DNA of 64,000 bases, from positions 5,114 through 69,113 of the forward strand of contig JAXMAR010000042.1 of assembly GCA_046350295.1 (NCBI GenBank), given 5' to 3'. Source of the DNA: JAXMAR01 sp046350295 (GTDB lineage Bacteria; Planctomycetota; Planctomycetia; Gemmatales; Gemmataceae). Under the pieces are notes generated by a model, which worked only from the letters and a program-made list of their open reading frames with translations, was not told the DNA's origin and did no database searches. How positions within the stretch are numbered: position 1 is the first letter of the stretch; the number at the start of each line of letters is the position of its first letter. Made by a program: the position numbers and the translations under genes. Positions 18,117 through 26,204 of the stretch are shown one piece after another.

Positions 18117-18321
18117 GCGCGGCAAGGAGTGGAGGAAGAGCGCCTTGGTGTCGGCGAGGTTAGCCGAGGGGATGCGCAACCATAGGTCGCGGACGGGGGG
18201 GAGGCAAGTCGATGGGGTGGGATTGCGGTCGCAGAAGACGTGCGCGATCGTCGTCTTTCGCGCCGCGAAAACGACCCTGAGCGCAATCCCTTTGGGAACG
18301 AAAGGGGGGCGCTAGCAGCCT

Positions 18322-19095
18322 TTATTTCTCCTGGCGCAGCTCCAGGGTGAAAGGCCCGGTCTGGGCAAAGTTAGTGGAGCCGGCGATGACGTGAACGATC
18401 CCATCCTTGGCCGGCCTGGTGACGATGCGCGAGTCTAGTTTGCCGCCCTTGTCGTCGTCCTCCGCGAGGAGCTTGCCGGAGGCGTCGCGCAGCTCGAGGT
18501 AGCTGTCGATTTTCTTGCTGGTCAGGTCGATGCGATAGCTCTTGCCGGCCTGCAGCTTGACCTGGTAGACGATCTCCTGGCGCTCCGCGGTGAGCTGGCC
18601 CTCGATGCGCAGCGGCTTCTTGCCTACCTCGTAGACCTTGGGTTCGCGGAAGACGGTCGCCTGGGGAAGGATCTGCAGGTGAAAGGCGCCGGGCGTCCCG
18701 TGCAAGGAAGAGGCGTACAGTTCATACGGGGCGCCCTCGGCCGGAAAAGAAAGGCTGAGGAGCGAATTGAGGCCGCCGCCGCTGTCGTCGTCAAACGCGA
18801 TAATGTCCCCCTTCTTGTCTTTCAGGAGGAGGAAGCAGTCGAGCTTGGGGTCGTCGGTGTCCATGGTGATGCGGTAGCGGATCGCCGGGTTTGGCTTGAT
18901 CGTGAAGACCTTGGACGGCATATCGAAGGTCTTGTCCATGTGATCAAACTTGAATTTGGGGTCGTCCTTCTTGATCTCCCCGTTCACGGTCGCGCCCTTG
19001 GGCCCGATGTCGAGGACCTTGGCCTTCTCGCCGGCGGGGAAGGAGGGGACCAGGAACGGGACAAGAACCAACGCGAGAAGAGGCAGACGCGGCAT
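18322..19095 (-). CDS. Secreted protein with two PPC-like beta domains
   Basis: 257 aa. The signal peptide (LPLLALVLVPFLVPSFPAG) directs export. Two similar beta-rich halves follow (about residues 55-150 and 160-257), each with a 'Y.I.......D..L.L.D..G......DD..G...S' pattern: YRITMDTDDPKLDCFLLLKD...DDDSGGGLNS and YRIDLTSKKIDSYLELRD...DDDKGGKLDS. That repeat pattern is that of bacterial pre-peptidase C-terminal (PPC) domains, which accompany secreted enzymes and pack acidic DD loops. No catalytic domain is present, so it is probably a binding or structural surface protein. The start at 19095 places the signal peptide immediately. There is no evident operon partner. Confidence 0.7.
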   Translation of the reverse strand: MPRLPLLALVLVPFLVPSFPAGEKAKVLDIGPKGATVNGEIKKDDPKFKFDHMDKTFDMPSKVFTIKPNPAIRYRITMDTDDPKLDCFLLLKDKKGDIIAFDDDSGGGLNSLLSLSFPAEGAPYELYASSLHGTPGAFHLQILPQATVFREPKVYEVGKKPLRIEGQLTAERQEIVYQVKLQAGKSYRIDLTSKKIDSYLELRDASGKLLAEDDDKGGKLDSRIVTRPAKDGIVHVIAGSTNFAQTGPFTLELRQEK

Positions 19096-19193
19096 GGCCG
19101 GGGCTCCAGTCGTTGCGAGTCGAGTCGTTTGACGATGGATTTGTTTTCGCGTTCCGAGCGCCGATTGTCAATGCGGCGCAGTCTCTGGCTTAC

Positions 19194-19280
19194 AAAACGA
19201 CGGCTGGAACGACGGCTGGAAATCGAGGCCGCGACGAAAAACGACGGCTGGAACGACGGCCGGAAATCGAGGCCGCGACG
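19194..19280. repeat. Tandem duplication of a 43-bp unit
   Basis: Two copies (19194-19236 and 19238-19280) of a unit beginning AAAACGACGGCTGGAACGAC and ending GAGGCCGCGACG, with one difference (CTGG versus CCGG). Each unit contains an internal ACGACGGCTGGA duplication. It sits in the upstream region of the secreted PPC protein, so it may affect that gene's promoter. Confidence 0.85.
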
Positions 19281-19292
19281 GGTCCCAGACAG

Positions 19293-19379
19293 TTAAACAT
19301 AAGAGCGATTATCGGACGTTGGCCGCGCGGTCCAGAATTGAGCCGGCAGGCAACGTCCGATAATGTCCGTTATGTTTAA
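19293..19379. repeat. 87-bp palindromic element with 29-bp arms
   Basis: Left arm 19293-19321 starts TTAAACATAA and ends ATTATCGGACGTTG; right arm 19351-19379 is its inverted copy. Both arms match over 10 + 14 bp and differ only in a central 5-base block (GAGCG versus CGGAC in the same orientation). Spacer is 29 bp. It lies 60 bp downstream of the accA stop. The shape suggests a MITE-like or recombination-site element; as RNA it could end the accA transcript. Confidence 0.85.
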
Positions 19380-19439
19380 TTGCGTTTGGCCGCGGAAAAA
19401 CCGGGATTCTTGCGGCCGGACCCACCCAAAAGACGCGTC

Positions 19440-20438
19440 TCACGCCATCTCGCCGGTCGCGTAACCTGCGGAGCCTTCGTCGAAGACGCCCATGCGGCGG
19501 AACTTCTGGTAGCGCTGTTCGACAAGTTCTTCGAGGGGGATCCTGGACAGGTCGCGGAGATAGCGCAGCAGGTAAGCTTTGAGGATGTTTCCCATCGTGC
19601 GCGGATCGCGGTGCGCGCCTCCCAGCGGTTCCGGCAGAATCTCGTCGATGACACGCAGCTTGAAAAGGTCCCGCGATGTCAACCGCAGGGCGTCCGCCGC
19701 TTGCCGTTTCGTCTGCTCGTTGGCTTCCTTCCACAGGATGCCGGCGCACCCTTCCGGGCTGATGACGGAGTAATACGCGAACTCCAGCATGGCGACCCGA
19801 TCGCCGATGCCGATGCCGAGGGCGCCTCCGGATCCCCCCTCCCCGATGACGATGCAAATGATCGGCGTCGCGAGGCGCGACATCTCCAGAAGGTTGGTGG
19901 CGATCAGGGGCGCCTGGCCGCGCTCCTCGGCGCCGATGCCGGGGAAGGCGCCGGGCGTGTCGATGAGGCAGATGATCGGCAGGCGAAACTTCGCCGCGAG
20001 GCGCATCTTGTTGAGCGCCTTGCGATAGCCCTCGGGGTGAGCGCAGCCATAGAGGCATTCGCTGCGTTCCTTGAGAGTGTGCCCCTTCTGATGCCCGATA
20101 AGCATGACGCGATAGTCGCCGATGCGCGCCAGGCCGGAACGCAGAGCGCGGTCGTCGCCGATGGCGCGATCGCCGTGCAGCTCGACGAAGTCGTCGAAGA
20201 TCATCCCAATGTAGTCGGCCGTCTGAGGCCGATCGTTGTGGCGCGAGACGAGGACGGTGTCCCAGGCCGAGAGGTTGGCGTAGATGCGGCGGATGAGGTT
20301 CGCCACCTCGCGGCGCATGCGGCGAACTTCCTCGGACGGCCCCTCCTGCGGCTCGGTCTTGCTCTCGAGCTTGGAGAGCAAAGCCTCCATCTCGTAGATC
20401 TCTTTCTCGAACGGGAGCATGGTGCTCGGGGAAGCCAT
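19440..20438 (-). CDS. accA: Acetyl-CoA carboxylase carboxyltransferase subunit alpha
   Basis: 332 aa. Transfers the carboxyl group from biotin to acetyl-CoA to give malonyl-CoA, the first committed step of fatty acid synthesis, as an alpha2/beta2 complex with AccD (not in this window). The sequence runs LPFEKEIYEMEALLSKLES, WDTVLVSRHNDRPQTADYI, FVELHGDRAIGDD, PEGYRKALNKMRLAAKF, LPIICLIDTPGAFPGIGAEERGQ, and EGGSGGALGIGIGDRV for the oxyanion/acyl-CoA site; this is full family length. ATG 20438 is chosen because GGAG precedes it by 7 bases; an upstream in-frame start at 20474 lacks one. Transcribed towards the palindrome at 19293-19379. Confidence 0.96.
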   Translation of the reverse strand: MASPSTMLPFEKEIYEMEALLSKLESKTEPQEGPSEEVRRMRREVANLIRRIYANLSAWDTVLVSRHNDRPQTADYIGMIFDDFVELHGDRAIGDDRALRSGLARIGDYRVMLIGHQKGHTLKERSECLYGCAHPEGYRKALNKMRLAAKFRLPIICLIDTPGAFPGIGAEERGQAPLIATNLLEMSRLATPIICIVIGEGGSGGALGIGIGDRVAMLEFAYYSVISPEGCAGILWKEANEQTKRQAADALRLTSRDLFKLRVIDEILPEPLGGAHRDPRTMGNILKAYLLRYLRDLSRIPLEELVEQRYQKFRRMGVFDEGSAGYATGEMA

Positions 20439-20559
20439 GGTCGCTCCATGCGAATCGGCGGCGCCGGCGGACAAACAGAAATATTATCAGGACGGAGGTC
20501 CTGAGTCATCAGTCCTTGCGGTCGCGCGGACCATGTGGCCGCGCGAGCGAACTGCGGGC

Positions 20560-22371
20560 CTAAGGGATCATCCACGAGAAGACATAGGCCTGCAGCAACA
20601 CGAGCACGCCCATGAGGAGCGCCAGCAGGATGCTGTGCCAGAAGACGAAACGCAGGATCGGCGCCTCCTGGCCGTGCTGCTCGGTGGCGACGGCGGCGAC
20701 AACAATGCTCTGCGCGTCGATCATCTTACCCATGACGCCGCCGGTGCTGTTGGCGGAGGCGAGGAGGATGCCGGCTTTCGCCTCGCTCAAAGGCAGATAG
20801 CCCCCCTGGACAAGCTGGCCGGCGGTGATGACCTGAAGGCTGCCGAAGAGCGCGTTGGACGAGGTATCGGAACCGGTGAGGGCGACGCCGAGCCAGCCGA
20901 GGAGAGCGGCGAACATTGGGTACAGGTAGCCGGTCTGGGTGAAGGCGAGGCCGAGCGTGGCGTCCATGCCGCTGAAACGCGTGGTGAAAGCAATGGCAAG
21001 CATGCAGGCGATGGTAAAAAGGGGAACGCACATGGCGCGAAGCGTCTTGCGCAGGACGAGGAAGAAGTCGAGGAGGGAGACGCGCAGCCAGAGCGCGCTG
21101 AGAATCGCGGCGAGAAAAATGCTGGTCCCGGTGGCGGACAGCCAGTTGAACTCGTAGAAGGCGGATTCGATCTCCCTGCTTTTCACGACCGGGCGGTCGC
21201 GTGCGATGCGGGCATCCAGATGCGGGACGCGCACCATGATAAGACCGGGGTGCACTTGAATCTGGTCGTCGCTGTTCTTGAAATCGGCGCGCACCTTGGC
21301 GGTCGGGGCGCCGAGGCTGGATTTGACTTGCGGCAGACCCCAGAGAAACACGAGGATCGTGAGCAAGAGCCACGGAATCCAGGCGTGGACGAGTTGCGCT
21401 GGAGAGTAGCTTGATTCGGACCCGGAGTGGCCCGCCTTCGCGGCGCCGGGGATCGGTGACGCTGTCGACGAATCTTGTCGTTCGGGCTCTCGTTCGTCCG
21501 GGAACTTCCAGGTCTCGCGCGGCTGCCAGAAGCGAAGGAAGATGGCCAGGCTCACCAGCGAGATCAGTCCGCCGGCGACGTCGACCAGCCAGGGACCGTG
21601 GAAGTTGGCGGTGAGAAACTGCACGAGCGCGAAGCTGCCGCCGCAAACGACGAGCGCCGGCCAGACGCCGACAACGCCGCGCCAGCCGGCCATGACCCAG
21701 ACGAGCCAGGCCGGGACGATTAAGGAGAAGAGGGGCAACTGCCGCCCGGCCATCGCACTGAGCGTGGTCTCGTCGATCTTGGTGACGTTGGCCAGCGTCA
21801 GGATCGGCGTACCGAGGGCGCCGAAAGCGACAGGGGAAGTGTTGGCGAGCAGGGCCAGGCCGGCGGCGTAGAGCGGCCGGAAGCCGGCGCCCATCATCAG
21901 GGCGGCAGAGATGGCGACCGGCGTGCCAAAGCCTGCGGCCCCTTCGATGAAGGCGCCAAAGGAGAACGCGATCAACAGCGCCTGAATGCGGCGGTCGCCG
22001 GAAAGCGAGGCGACGGAACGTTTGACGATCTCGAACGTTCCGGAGTGAACGGTCAGATGGTAAAGGAAGATGGCCGAGAGGACGATCCAGCCGATCGGCA
22101 TCAAGCCGAACGCTGCCCCGTTGAGGGCGGCGGCGAGCATGGTCGGCGCCCAGTCATCGTAGTCCGCGGGACCGGCGCCGGATTCCCCGAGCGGCCGATA
22201 TGCGACGATGGCCACGGTGAGGGCCGCCAGGAGACCCCAGAACGCCGCGCCCGCGGCAGAGACCCGTCCCGACGCGAGCAGTCCAAGGAGGAGGACGGTC
22301 GGCAACGCCGCGAGCAGCGTCGAGAGCCAGGGGGAGCCGAGCGGGTCATAGAGCTGGGTCCAGGCCGTCAT
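20560..22371 (-). CDS. L-lactate permease family transporter (LldP/GlcA)
   Basis: 603-aa multi-pass membrane protein, PF02652 family, moving lactate or glycolate with protons. The signature segment SFGAFIEGAAGFGTPVAIS is present near residue 135, followed by ANTSPVAFGALGTPI and the C-terminal block DTSSNALFGSLQ plus ANSTGGVMGKMIDAQSIVVA. Around 12 hydrophobic segments are evident. The middle carries a hydrophilic loop (residues ~280-400), partly soluble and charged, that separates two halves. A paralogue of the same family is divergently transcribed 246 bp away. Substrate specificity cannot be read from sequence. Confidence 0.88.
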   Translation of the reverse strand: MTAWTQLYDPLGSPWLSTLLAALPTVLLLGLLASGRVSAAGAAFWGLLAALTVAIVAYRPLGESGAGPADYDDWAPTMLAAALNGAAFGLMPIGWIVLSAIFLYHLTVHSGTFEIVKRSVASLSGDRRIQALLIAFSFGAFIEGAAGFGTPVAISAALMMGAGFRPLYAAGLALLANTSPVAFGALGTPILTLANVTKIDETTLSAMAGRQLPLFSLIVPAWLVWVMAGWRGVVGVWPALVVCGGSFALVQFLTANFHGPWLVDVAGGLISLVSLAIFLRFWQPRETWKFPDEREPERQDSSTASPIPGAAKAGHSGSESSYSPAQLVHAWIPWLLLTILVFLWGLPQVKSSLGAPTAKVRADFKNSDDQIQVHPGLIMVRVPHLDARIARDRPVVKSREIESAFYEFNWLSATGTSIFLAAILSALWLRVSLLDFFLVLRKTLRAMCVPLFTIACMLAIAFTTRFSGMDATLGLAFTQTGYLYPMFAALLGWLGVALTGSDTSSNALFGSLQVITAGQLVQGGYLPLSEAKAGILLASANSTGGVMGKMIDAQSIVVAAVATEQHGQEAPILRFVFWHSILLALLMGVLVLLQAYVFSWMIP

Positions 22372-22617
22372 GGGGAAGAATCCGGTTTGTCGGGGCGGCG
22401 TTTTTTGGTGGGGGCCTCCGGGGGCTTTTGCCGCCCGGTTCGCCTTCGCAATCGCTTCGTGGGGTGGTTGAACTGTAACGGGTGGCGAGTCCTCTTCGCC
22501 AGGAAAAACCGTTTCCTGCTTGCATCCCCGCCTGTGCCGCCTAGAATCGCGACATTGCGATGGGACGGCATCCGCCCTGCTTCCGTGCTAGCCGCGGCAA
22601 ACGAAGAATTCTCTCCA

Positions 22618-24528
22618 ATGCTATTTGCCTATCAGCAGTCGTTGGACCCGCTGGCCGGGAAAATCTTCTGGTCGGGCTTGTGGTCCACGCTCCTCTCGGC
22701 ACTGCCCGTCGTCATTCTCTTTTACTTTCTCGTGCCGCGCCGCTGGATCGCCTACAAGGCGGGCGCGGCCGGCGCCCTGACGGCTCTGGTTCTCGCCATG
22801 CTCGTCTACGGCATGCCCCCCGAGATGGCCTGCTGGTCCTTCGTGCACGGCGCCCTGTTTGGCTTTTTGCCGGTTGGCTGGACGCTCTTCTGCGCCATGT
22901 TGCTCTACAACATCACGGTCGAAACGGGACAGTTCACCATCATTCGCCGCAGCGTCGCCGGCCTTTCCGCCGACGCGCGCGTCCAAGCAATGCTGATCGG
23001 CTTCTCCTTCGGCGCCTTCCTCGAAGGGGCCGCCGGCGCCGGCACCCCGGTCGCCATCTGCGGCGCCATCATGATCGGCCTCGGCTTCAAGCCGTTCACG
23101 GCAGCGGTCATCTGCCTGATCGCCAATACGTCACCGGTGGCATACGGCGGCCTGGGGACACCGCTGCTGGTGCTCTCGGGGGTGACCGAGATACCGACCG
23201 AAACCTTGAGCACCATGGCGGGCCACCAGCTGCCGTTCATATCGTTCATCGTGCCCTTGTGGATGGTGCGCTGCATGTGCTCGTGGAAAAAGACATTCGA
23301 GGTCTGGCCGGCCTTGCTAGTCTCTGGTGGATCGTTCGCTCTCTTTCAGTATTTCTTCGCGACCATGCACGAGCACGTCCCGGGCCTACGCCTCTTCACC
23401 ATGACGGACATTGGCGGCGGCATCTTCTCCCTCGTGGTCACCGCCATCTTTCTCCGCTTCTGGCAGCCGCGCGAGGTCTTTCACTACGACAAGGAGGCGG
23501 CGCCCTCCGCCCCCCCTGCCCCGTCGGAGCCGGCGGGCGGGCCGGCAGGCGCCTCATCGCCCCATTCGCAAGAGGCGGCAGCCCTCATGGGTGAAACGCC
23601 AAACACCGCGATGGAGACAGCGCCTCTCACGTTCGTCAACATCAGTCTCGCCTGGATGCCGTTCATCCTCATGTCCGTCTTCCTCATGCTTACCGGCATC
23701 GTTCGCGAAAAAGAGGGACCGGCCAACTTCGTCGGCGCCGGACGTATCGCGATCTTCGGCATCGAAGGTTTCACGACGAACTACGGTGTTCCCATCCCGA
23801 CGCTCCACAATGAATCCCATCGGGACCCGAGCCTCGAGCTCGACTCGAGCAAGCGCAAGGCGGAAAGCGCCATCTTCAACTTCGCCTGGCTGACAGCCCC
23901 GGGCACGGCCGTGTTTTTCGCCTGCCTCTCCTCCATGGCCATGCTGCGGATGAACTTCAGCCAAGTCCGGGCCGTCCTGCGCCGCACCATTCTTCAGATG
24001 AGAATCCCGATCCCGACCATCGCCTTCATGCTCGGCCTCAGCTATGTCACACGCTACTCCGGGATGGACGCCACGCTCGGCTACGCTTTTTCCTATACGG
24101 GCATTCTCTATCCCTTCTTCGCCGCCATCCTCGGCTGGCTCGGCGTCTTCCTCACCGGCACCGACGCCGGCTCCAACGCCCTCTTCGGCAGCCTCCAGAA
24201 GATCACCGCCATCCAGATCTACGGACACAACGGCGGCCCCTTCGCCCTGCCGACCGTGGAGCAAGCCCAGGTGCTCATCTGCACCGCCAACAGCACCGGC
24301 GGCGTGATGGGTAAGATGATCGACGCCCAGAGCATCTGTGTCGCCACCGCCGCGACCAACCAGCTCGGCAAGGAAGCCGATATCTTCAAAGCCGTCCTGT
24401 GGCACTCGATCATCCTCGCCTCGATCATCGGCCTGATGACGCTGCTGCAAGCCTACGTCTTCCCCTTCACCAGGATGGTGCCGTTCTTCTTCACAGGGAT
24501 GCTACCACGGCTGCCAGTTGGGCCGTAA
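22618..24528 (+). CDS. Second L-lactate permease family transporter, divergent paralogue
   Basis: 636 aa, same family as the neighbour on the other strand: SFGAFLEGAAGAGTPVAI, IANTSPVAYGGLGTPL, TDAGSNALFGSLQK, ANSTGGVMGKMIDAQSICVA. The longer frame upstream to 22045 is an antisense shadow of the other gene, so the start is ATG 22618, which begins a typical hydrophilic-then-hydrophobic N-terminus. The loop at residues ~290-330 is Pro/Ala/Glu-rich. The shared 246-bp promoter region (22372-22617) suggests common or alternative regulation of the pair. The C-terminus after the last helix (FFFTGMLPRLPVGP) is longer than in the paralogue. Confidence 0.88.
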   Translation: MLFAYQQSLDPLAGKIFWSGLWSTLLSALPVVILFYFLVPRRWIAYKAGAAGALTALVLAMLVYGMPPEMACWSFVHGALFGFLPVGWTLFCAMLLYNITVETGQFTIIRRSVAGLSADARVQAMLIGFSFGAFLEGAAGAGTPVAICGAIMIGLGFKPFTAAVICLIANTSPVAYGGLGTPLLVLSGVTEIPTETLSTMAGHQLPFISFIVPLWMVRCMCSWKKTFEVWPALLVSGGSFALFQYFFATMHEHVPGLRLFTMTDIGGGIFSLVVTAIFLRFWQPREVFHYDKEAAPSAPPAPSEPAGGPAGASSPHSQEAAALMGETPNTAMETAPLTFVNISLAWMPFILMSVFLMLTGIVREKEGPANFVGAGRIAIFGIEGFTTNYGVPIPTLHNESHRDPSLELDSSKRKAESAIFNFAWLTAPGTAVFFACLSSMAMLRMNFSQVRAVLRRTILQMRIPIPTIAFMLGLSYVTRYSGMDATLGYAFSYTGILYPFFAAILGWLGVFLTGTDAGSNALFGSLQKITAIQIYGHNGGPFALPTVEQAQVLICTANSTGGVMGKMIDAQSICVATAATNQLGKEADIFKAVLWHSIILASIIGLMTLLQAYVFPFTRMVPFFFTGMLPRLPVGP

Positions 24529-24623
24529 ACGCCGCTCGAAGCCGCGGACTCCGCTTGCCCGGCCCGATTGCCGCCGCTATGATCGCGGCTTGTCAGGATC
24601 GCCTTCCGCGTGAAGGAGCGCGC

Positions 24624-25292
24624 ATGCTTTCGGCCATTTACTCACGCTCACTCGCTTGCCTGGGCTGCCTGCTCGCCTTCGCCTTCCCGGCGCCGGCCAG
24701 CGACGTGGAGAAGCGCGAGTTTTCCATCCTCATCGACGGCAAGGAGTCCGGCACGTCGCGCATGGTCGTGACCGTGCAGGACGACGGCACGACCGTCATG
24801 CAGGGGAACTGCGTCGTCAAGTTCGCCAAGCTGCTCTTCTCCCATAGCTTCGAGATCGAAAGCACCGAATGGTGGAAGGACGGCAAGCTCATCGCGCTCA
24901 AGTCCAAGGCCACCGAGAACGGCAAGAAATTCGACGTCTCCGCCGCCGCCGACGCCAAGGGCATTCGCCTTAAGATCAACGGCGACGACCGCCTCGCCGC
25001 CGCCGACGCCTGGACCACCAGCTACTGGAAACTGGCGGATGCGCGTTTTCACAACAAGGCTGTCCCTTTGCTCGACCCGCAAGACGGCAAGGAATACAAA
25101 GGGGAGTTGAAATACGTCGCCACCGAATCGATCTTGATCGGCAAGGCGCCCCAGCAGTGCTACCGCTTCCGCATCAGCGGCGGGCCGCAAACGACCGACC
25201 TGTGGTATGATCGCTACCACCGCCTGGTGCGCGAGGAGTTCGCCGAACTGGGACACAAGATCATCGTGCAGCTCAACTCGATTCAGCGCTGA
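24624..25292 (+). CDS. Secreted DUF6134-like protein
   Basis: 222 aa with a signal peptide (SLACLGCLLAFAFPAPAS). The mature part starts with FSILIDGKESGTSRMVV, has a central beta-rich body with WWKDGKLIALKSKATENGKKFDVSA (shown only to this length), and ends YDRYHRLVREEFAELGHKIIVQLN. This layout of an extended-substrate-like cradle resembles DUF6134 periplasmic proteins; I am not certain of the family. AGGAG lies 9-13 bases before ATG 24624, which decides this start over the longer frame to 24399. It is 40 bp before the acyl carrier protein on the same strand and may share its transcript. Confidence 0.6.
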   Translation: MLSAIYSRSLACLGCLLAFAFPAPASDVEKREFSILIDGKESGTSRMVVTVQDDGTTVMQGNCVVKFAKLLFSHSFEIESTEWWKDGKLIALKSKATENGKKFDVSAAADAKGIRLKINGDDRLAAADAWTTSYWKLADARFHNKAVPLLDPQDGKEYKGELKYVATESILIGKAPQQCYRFRISGGPQTTDLWYDRYHRLVREEFAELGHKIIVQLNSIQR

Positions 25293-25334
25293 CCGGAGAC
25301 GGCCGGCACAGTCCACCACCATGGAGGCTCAGGC

Positions 25335-25595
25335 ATGGATCGCGACGCCATCCGCACCCTTGTCATTCAGCTCATCGAGGACGACATCGGCCAGAGGTTT
25401 CCCGACCTGGAAGATAACAAGGACCTGCGCAAGGACCTCGGGCTGGACTCCGTGGACCTCGTGAGCGTCGTGTCGCAGGTGGAGCGCCGCTTCAAGATCC
25501 GCCTGGCGCAGGAAGAGCTGGAAAAACTGGTGACGGTAAAGGACGTGCTCGACCTGCTCGAAGTGAAGTTCGCCCATATGAAGAGCGCGGCCTGA
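25335..25595 (+). CDS. Acyl carrier protein
   Basis: 86-aa acidic helical protein that carries acyl chains on a 4'-phosphopantetheine arm. The attachment Ser is in GLDSVDLVSVV (residue ~38). DNKDLRKDLGLDS is the usual run-up and VSQVERRFKIRLAQEELE is the second and third helix. Its sequence is not the housekeeping AcpP type (no DLGADSLDTVE), so it is probably a dedicated carrier. Neighbours are an alpha-oxoamine synthase (opposite strand, 610 bp away) and two ketosynthase-like genes, which point to a specialised acyl or lipid pathway. Start ATG 25335 follows a purine-rich GGAGGCTCAGGC. Confidence 0.9.
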   Translation: MDRDAIRTLVIQLIEDDIGQRFPDLEDNKDLRKDLGLDSVDLVSVVSQVERRFKIRLAQEELEKLVTVKDVLDLLEVKFAHMKSAA

Positions 25596-25618
25596 GGTCT
25601 CGTTCCCTGCCGCACGCT

Positions 25619-25735
25619 CGTTCCCAGGCTCCGCCTGGGAACACCTTGCCGCCAGGCTCCGCCTGGCGCGTGAAGCCGGATCGCTTCTGGAGGCGAACCC
25701 CCCGGCCGTGCGTTCCCAGGCAGAGCCTGGGAACG
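25619..25735. repeat. Cluster of three short palindromes (GTTCCCAGGC type)
   Basis: Three hairpins: GTTCCCAGGC-TCC-GCCTGGGAAC at 25620-25642, GCCAGGC-TCC-GCCTGGC at 25651-25667, and CGTTCCCAGGC-AGA-GCCTGGGAACG at 25711-25735. They share the AGGC(TCC/AGA)GCCT core, so they are copies of one REP-like unit. They lie right after the ACP stop codon and may serve as its transcript end. Confidence 0.85.
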
Positions 25736-25737
25736 AG

Positions 25738-25810
25738 TCTTTTTTCTCCCCCCCTGCCCAATGCCGCAGCGCGTCTTTGCACAGGCAGCGCAAAACGTCG
25801 TGTCATTTCC
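25738..25810. repeat. Direct-repeat copy of the 3' end of the oxoamine synthase gene
   Basis: About 73 bp here (CTTTTTTCTCCC... to ...CGTCGTGTCATTTCC) closely match 26179-26257, which contains the stop and last ~15 codons of the alpha-oxoamine synthase gene. Differences are a 5-base TGCCC expansion, one C in a C-run and two substitutions. The copies flank the mobile-looking segment 25811-26178. Confidence 0.85.
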
Positions 25811-25878
25811 ATTTTTTTCTGGCTCATCCGGGAAACGCGCGTTTTGGATTCCGGGTGGAGTCATTTGCCGGTATCCTG

Positions 25879-26127
25879 TTACGGGTTCCTCTTCTCTGTT
25901 CGCGTGAGCAGCAAGGCATGCCGGCCATCGACTTTCGCAAAGTTTTTCCCGCCAATCTCATCAAGCATGCCTTGCGCTGCTTCAAGTGCGGAGCCGCCGG
26001 AAACCAGCTCGACCTTTGGGCGAAAGCGACCAAGAGGCCGCTCCATGAAGCCGCCCTTGAATTGTGCGCTCGTCTGCATCGAGAGGTTCCCTGGCTGCAC
26101 AAGCGAACAGAGAAGAGGAACCCGTAA
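25879..26127. mobile_element. 249-bp element with 28-bp terminal inverted repeats
   Basis: Left end 25879-25906 (TTACGGGTTCCTCTTCTCTG...) and right end 26100-26127 are inverted copies with one mismatch. Outside them a further inverted pair, GGCTCATCCGG (near 25820-25830) and CCGGATGAGCC (near 26169-26179), lies just inside the two direct repeats. The interior encodes a 69-residue zinc-finger fragment whose stop codon lies in the right end. This looks like a non-autonomous or decayed insertion; no transposase is present. Confidence 0.7.
25918..26127 (+). CDS. Small protein with half of a CHC2-type zinc finger
   Basis: 69 aa inside the repeat-bounded element. The segment LRCFKCGAAGNQLDLWA resembles the C-terminal half of a DNA-primase CHC2 zinc finger (CFxCGxxGNxLD...). 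The first metal-ligand pair (C-x2-H) is not visible, so it is probably a fragment of a mobile-element gene. The C-terminal residues TEKRNP and the stop are supplied by the terminal inverted repeat itself. AGCAAGG precedes ATG 25918. Expression is uncertain. Confidence 0.5.
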   Translation: MPAIDFRKVFPANLIKHALRCFKCGAAGNQLDLWAKATKRPLHEAALELCARLHREVPWLHKRTEKRNP

Positions 26128-26204
26128 CGGGACTGCGCGAGGCGACCGACGAAAACAACACGCGAAAACCGGATGAGCCTTTTTTCTCCCCCCCCTGCCC
26201 TGCC

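Noticed and set aside
22045..22617. Upstream extension of the second lactate permease
   Set aside because: It overlaps the antisense of the first permease and has shadow-like composition; ATG 22618 fits the family N-terminus.
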